Position numbers and translations under genes: made by a program | Source of the DNA: a virus | DNA: 23,455 nt | IMG/VR virus record: IMGVR_UViG_3300035698_007176 | Coordinates: 1 to 23,455 of that record | Direction: 5' to 3' (one strand) | The notes under the pieces: model-generated | Databases searched by the model: none | What the model was told of the DNA's origin: nothing | The model's input: the letters and a program-made list of their open reading frames with translations, nothing else | Shown: positions 21,078 to 23,455 of the stretch, in pieces | Numbering within the stretch: position 1 is the stretch's first letter | Layout: each line of letters begins with the position of its first letter

Positions 21078-21563
21078 ATGCTTAAAATACATCTCATCAG
21101 CACCCGGGGGAACCTCTTACGCGAGGATCTCTCAGGTATCATCACAGACGCCCGCAGCTTGAAACAATACCATTCGGAGTTGCTCAGACTCTGTAAGGAG
21201 AAGCAAGGGGTCGGCGTATCGGCCAACCAGCTCGGGCTCAAGGAGAACTTCTTCTTCGTGACCGCTGGGGCCAAGTTCCCGACGAACAGCGGAAAGAACT
21301 ACGCAGCAGCTAACATCTGCGCTAACCCCACGTGGAGGTCGAACGGGCAGTCCAGCCTGGTGGACAGCACCGAAGGCTGTTTGTCCTTACCAGGGCGAGA
21401 CTTCGTGGTCCTTCGTGAAGGTATCATCGACGCCGAGTGGACCAATGTGCTAGGGCACCGCATCCGCCGCAAGCTCAAGGGCTGGCCGGCGCGTGTGTTC
21501 CAACACGAGCACGACCACCTGCGAGGCGTGACTCTTCTGGAGTCCGGGAAGGAGGTCAAATGA
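21078..21563 (+). CDS. def: peptide deformylase
   Basis: 161 residues, a normal length for the family. All three signature motifs are present: GVGVSANQ (44-51, motif 1 GxGxAAxQ with Ser for one Ala), EGCLSLPG (99-106, motif 2) and QHEHDHLRG (142-150, motif 3). These supply the metal ligands Cys101, His143 and His147 and the catalytic Glu144. The enzyme removes the formyl group from N-formylmethionine of new proteins in the cytoplasm. Phage copies are known, for example in cyanophages. The start has an A/C-rich leader (AACAACAACAGC) and no Shine-Dalgarno. The stop overlaps the next start as ATGA, and the end of the gene contains an AAGGAGGT site that serves the next gene. Confidence 0.95.
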   Translation: MLKIHLISTRGNLLREDLSGIITDARSLKQYHSELLRLCKEKQGVGVSANQLGLKENFFFVTAGAKFPTNSGKNYAAANICANPTWRSNGQSSLVDSTEGCLSLPGRDFVVLREGIIDAEWTNVLGHRIRRKLKGWPARVFQHEHDHLRGVTLLESGKEVK

Positions 21564-22339
21564 ACGAGGCTGTAGAAATCATCAAGGACCTGCTCACGTG
21601 GGCCGATACGCGCAGCGACGGAGTTGGGTTATCCGCTCCCGCATGGAGTCGAGCACGGAAGTTCGTCGCCCGCGATAGCGCCGGGGTTGCGGCTCAGCAT
21701 CATACGCCAGGGTTCGCTCAGAATCAGGCGTTGTCTGAGGGCTGGTGCATTATTGAGAACTCTGAAGGATGGCTCGATATTCAAAGGACTGATGAGGGGT
21801 CGGAGTTTCCTACGGATCGTTTTGCCCAGGCTTACGTCATGGGGTGCGTGGATGAACGGTGCAGCCTTTACCATCGTGACGCGCTGATTTATGTCACCGC
21901 CTTCAACGGCGTCCGATACAAGACCCGTAAGGCCTCCTCCGGGACGATCTACATGAGGTTAAGAAACTGGCGCGATGGTAACGTGACGTCGTTCATGACG
22001 GTGCGCCAGGAAGCGTCCTTTGACCTGGCTAACGAAGGTTACGGCTGGTCGAAGGGCTACCCATCAAACAACCAGGACATCGTCCCATTGACGCAGAGCG
22101 ATGAGATCCCGGACGTGACCTACGAGTTGGAAGGATTCGACTTCTGCGAGGCTGCGGTGACTCTCGACGAGTTCGGGCACCCTGTCAGCGGCGTCTGCGG
22201 TAACTGCAGCGAGAGCTTTCCGCTGGAGTCCGACACCGGCTACAACTACAAAACCGTATCGCTAGCCTACGGACTAGCCCACATCCCTCAGTGCCCGCAT
22301 TGCGGCGCGCTGGGACACACCCCCAAGCCAAGATCATGA
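21560..22339 (+). CDS. hypothetical protein with C-terminal zinc ribbon (259 aa)
   Basis: The start at 21560 overlaps the deformylase stop (ATGA) and has a strong Shine-Dalgarno (AAGGAGGT) 3-4 bases upstream, which rules out the longer in-frame ORF beginning inside the deformylase gene. Residues 213-248 contain CGNC ... CPHC, a typical zinc-ribbon spacing. The central part is mixed alpha/beta with further cysteines (MGCVDERCSLYHRD). No family is recognised for the body. A nucleic-acid or protein-binding role is possible because of the zinc ribbon. Confidence 0.65.
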   Translation: MNEAVEIIKDLLTWADTRSDGVGLSAPAWSRARKFVARDSAGVAAQHHTPGFAQNQALSEGWCIIENSEGWLDIQRTDEGSEFPTDRFAQAYVMGCVDERCSLYHRDALIYVTAFNGVRYKTRKASSGTIYMRLRNWRDGNVTSFMTVRQEASFDLANEGYGWSKGYPSNNQDIVPLTQSDEIPDVTYELEGFDFCEAAVTLDEFGHPVSGVCGNCSESFPLESDTGYNYKTVSLAYGLAHIPQCPHCGALGHTPKPRS

Positions 22340-22551
22340 ATGATACACTGATAATTGAAAACGTCGACTTAGACAAACTGGAGGAGCAGCGCGTTGCTTT
22401 TCAGCTGAACATGACCAGACTAGAGTCGTTGAGTCGAAAGGTCCGAGTCGATCTCCTGGGCATCACTGACACCTACTTAGCGCGTCTGCGAGGGCTCGAG
22501 TCCATGCTGGACGAGTGGTCGGACAAGAGAGCACGAGAGGAGGCAGCATGA
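22336..22551 (+). CDS. small helical protein (71 aa)
   Basis: The ATG at 22336 overlaps the previous stop (ATGA); an upstream in-frame start (22291) would read through the zinc-ribbon gene and is rejected. The protein begins MNDTLIIENVDLDKLEEQRV and is almost entirely helical with heptad-like Leu spacing (LNMTRLESLSRKVRVDLLGI), so it probably forms a coiled coil. It ends DKRAREEAA, overlapping the next start. No family is recognised. Confidence 0.6.
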   Translation: MNDTLIIENVDLDKLEEQRVAFQLNMTRLESLSRKVRVDLLGITDTYLARLRGLESMLDEWSDKRAREEAA

Positions 22552-22973
22552 GGCTAACCGTCGAAATCACGCGCCCCCTCGAGGGCGGAGCTCCGGATCT
22601 CGTTGTAAGCAACACGGCGACAGGCGATGAGATGCTGCGGCATACCCTCGCCGAGTATGATATGCAACCGTGGGACTTCGCCATCGACCTGAGCCCGGAC
22701 CTCTCGAGTTCTACCTCCGTCGTCGAGATCCGCGACACTGAGACGAACGAAGTATTTAAGCAGCAGACCCTAGAGGATTTCTTGCGTCGCTCTTACGAAT
22801 ACATCCTTGACGGCGGGACCGCGGAGCTGATTAAAGGCATCGACCCCTCCGCATTCGTCGCGGGATGGTTGCAAGTAGCTGAGACCCTGGAATCTGAGGC
22901 TAAGCTACTGAGAGCGGCGATCGAAGCAACGGAGGTAGTTGCGGGTAATTATGAACCGAGGACAATAGTATGA
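22548..22973 (+). CDS. hypothetical protein (141 aa)
   Basis: The ATG at 22548 is coupled to the preceding stop (ATGA) and has a GAGGAGG Shine-Dalgarno about 5 bases upstream, so the upstream in-frame start at 22515 is rejected. The N-terminal 80 residues are strand-rich (RLTVEITRPLEGGAPDLVVS), and the C-terminal 60 form a helical region (FVAGWLQVAETLESEAKLLR). There is no cysteine and no membrane segment. No family is recognised. Confidence 0.6.
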   Translation: MRLTVEITRPLEGGAPDLVVSNTATGDEMLRHTLAEYDMQPWDFAIDLSPDLSSSTSVVEIRDTETNEVFKQQTLEDFLRRSYEYILDGGTAELIKGIDPSAFVAGWLQVAETLESEAKLLRAAIEATEVVAGNYEPRTIV

Positions 22974-23311
22974 CAAGCATGAGAACCCCCGAAGGTATCT
23001 GCAACGACTGCCCCTGGCGCCGTATCGCGGCCCCAGGTTGGTTGGGTGATGCGCAGGACGCAGCAGACTGGGCAGCCACCGCGCACTCAGACGACACCGC
23101 GGAATGCCACACACGTGACGACTGCCACTGTATCGGCCTAGCCACTTACAGGAGCAACGTAGCCAAGATGGCACGCCCACCGAACCCGGAAGGCATTGAG
23201 GCGGACAGAGAGAAAGTATTCTCCAGTCCAATGGAATTCCACCAACACCACACCAGAGGCGAAGACCTACCAGAAGACTGGGTCATGCGTCGTTACACCA
23301 AGAAACTATGA
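22970..23311 (+). CDS. DUF6283-like Cys-rich protein (113 aa)
   Basis: It starts MTSMRTPEGICNDCPWRR. The CxxCPWR motif (11-17), followed about 30 residues later by ECHTRDDCHCIGLA (C46, H47, C52, C54), fits the DUF6283 family as I recall it, a small phage/actinobacterial protein with a probable metal site (CxxCPwR ... CH ... C.G). The function of the family is unknown. The start is coupled to the previous gene (ATGA), and the stop overlaps the next start (ATGA). Confidence is moderate because the alignment is from memory. Confidence 0.6.
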   Translation: MTSMRTPEGICNDCPWRRIAAPGWLGDAQDAADWAATAHSDDTAECHTRDDCHCIGLATYRSNVAKMARPPNPEGIEADREKVFSSPMEFHQHHTRGEDLPEDWVMRRYTKKL

Positions 23312-23455
23312 GCTATTCAACTATATTCACCGCGGCGTCACTGCTCGTCACGATCTTTATCTGCGTCTTTATCATGCCCAGCTGTGTGAGCAGCGGAGGT
23401 CCCCCAGGCAGTCAGAACGACTCCAACCCGGAGAAGACTTATCGTGTTATCGAAA
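23308..23455 (+). CDS. small membrane or exported protein, 3' end outside window
   Basis: The ATG at 23308 overlaps the previous stop (ATGA), and the frame stays open to the right edge. The visible 49 residues begin MSYSTIFTAASLLVTIFICV, a hydrophobic helix, followed by FIMPSCVSSGGPPGSQ and a polar region. This could be a signal anchor or a lipoprotein-like signal peptide (Cys26), but the residues before the Cys (MPS) are a poor lipobox. No family is recognised. Confidence 0.6.
   Translation, partial: MSYSTIFTAASLLVTIFICVFIMPSCVSSGGPPGSQNDSNPEKTYRVIE

Noticed and set aside
21437-21559. Longer start for the zinc-ribbon gene at 21437
   Set aside because: The extension reads the deformylase gene out of frame (Pro/Arg/Ala-rich), while the ATG at 21560 has AAGGAGGT and an ATGA overlap.

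Overview
The window looks like part of a tailed double-stranded DNA phage (Caudoviricetes) genome, probably a large one. All supported genes lie on the plus strand, are tightly packed, and mostly overlap by ATGA- or TAATG-type junctions. A portal-like gene is followed by a run of Gly/Ala-rich, membrane-segment-bearing proteins of virion type. Pieces of a multisubunit RNA polymerase beta subunit are spread among these genes. No terminase, major capsid, prohead protease, tRNA or integrase gene is visible. The host cannot be named. Several genes carry a promoter -10 hexamer only 6-8 bases upstream of the start codon (leaderless style), which is common in Actinobacteria and Deinococcus-Thermus, but that is only a hint.

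Layout. 1-1.2 kb: end of a RecQ-like helicase and a small gene. 1.2-4.6 kb: two genes encoding the N-terminal and central parts of RNA polymerase beta, separated by a 59-residue membrane protein; the second gene carries an intein. 4.6-6.2 kb: a small gene, a protein with a probable helix-turn-helix, and an unknown protein. 6.2-11.8 kb: portal-like protein followed by probable virion proteins, ending at a strong terminator. 11.8-15.3 kb: five unknown proteins (one with a SAP-like N-terminus), with a structured intergenic stretch near 12.4-12.6 kb, ending at a second terminator. 15.4-17.4 kb: a 663-residue probable virion protein starting with a GNAT-like domain. 17.4-20.4 kb: the C-terminal part of beta, with a second intein and, at its end, what looks like the N-terminus of beta-prime. 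20.4-23.5 kb: a small virion-like gene, a third terminator, then a string of small accessory genes including a complete peptide deformylase and Cys-rich proteins.

The most striking content is the polymerase. Once the inteins are removed, the three genes read colinearly as one beta subunit: lobe and N-terminal region, then the DDxDxLxNxRV and PIETPE-like regions, then the DDAI, GDK and VGY...TGSY regions. The last gene runs on into a GGLFDGR...W-G-x-(V/I)-x-L beta-prime-like segment. Both inteins sit in highly conserved beta motifs and both carry LAGLIDADG-type endonuclease motifs. Because the pieces lie among portal and virion genes, and because the N-terminal piece carries the K-(S/T/R)-A motif that recurs in the neighbouring virion-like proteins, I infer a virion-packaged polymerase. 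The rest of beta-prime, with its catalytic NADFDGD loop, is not in this window.
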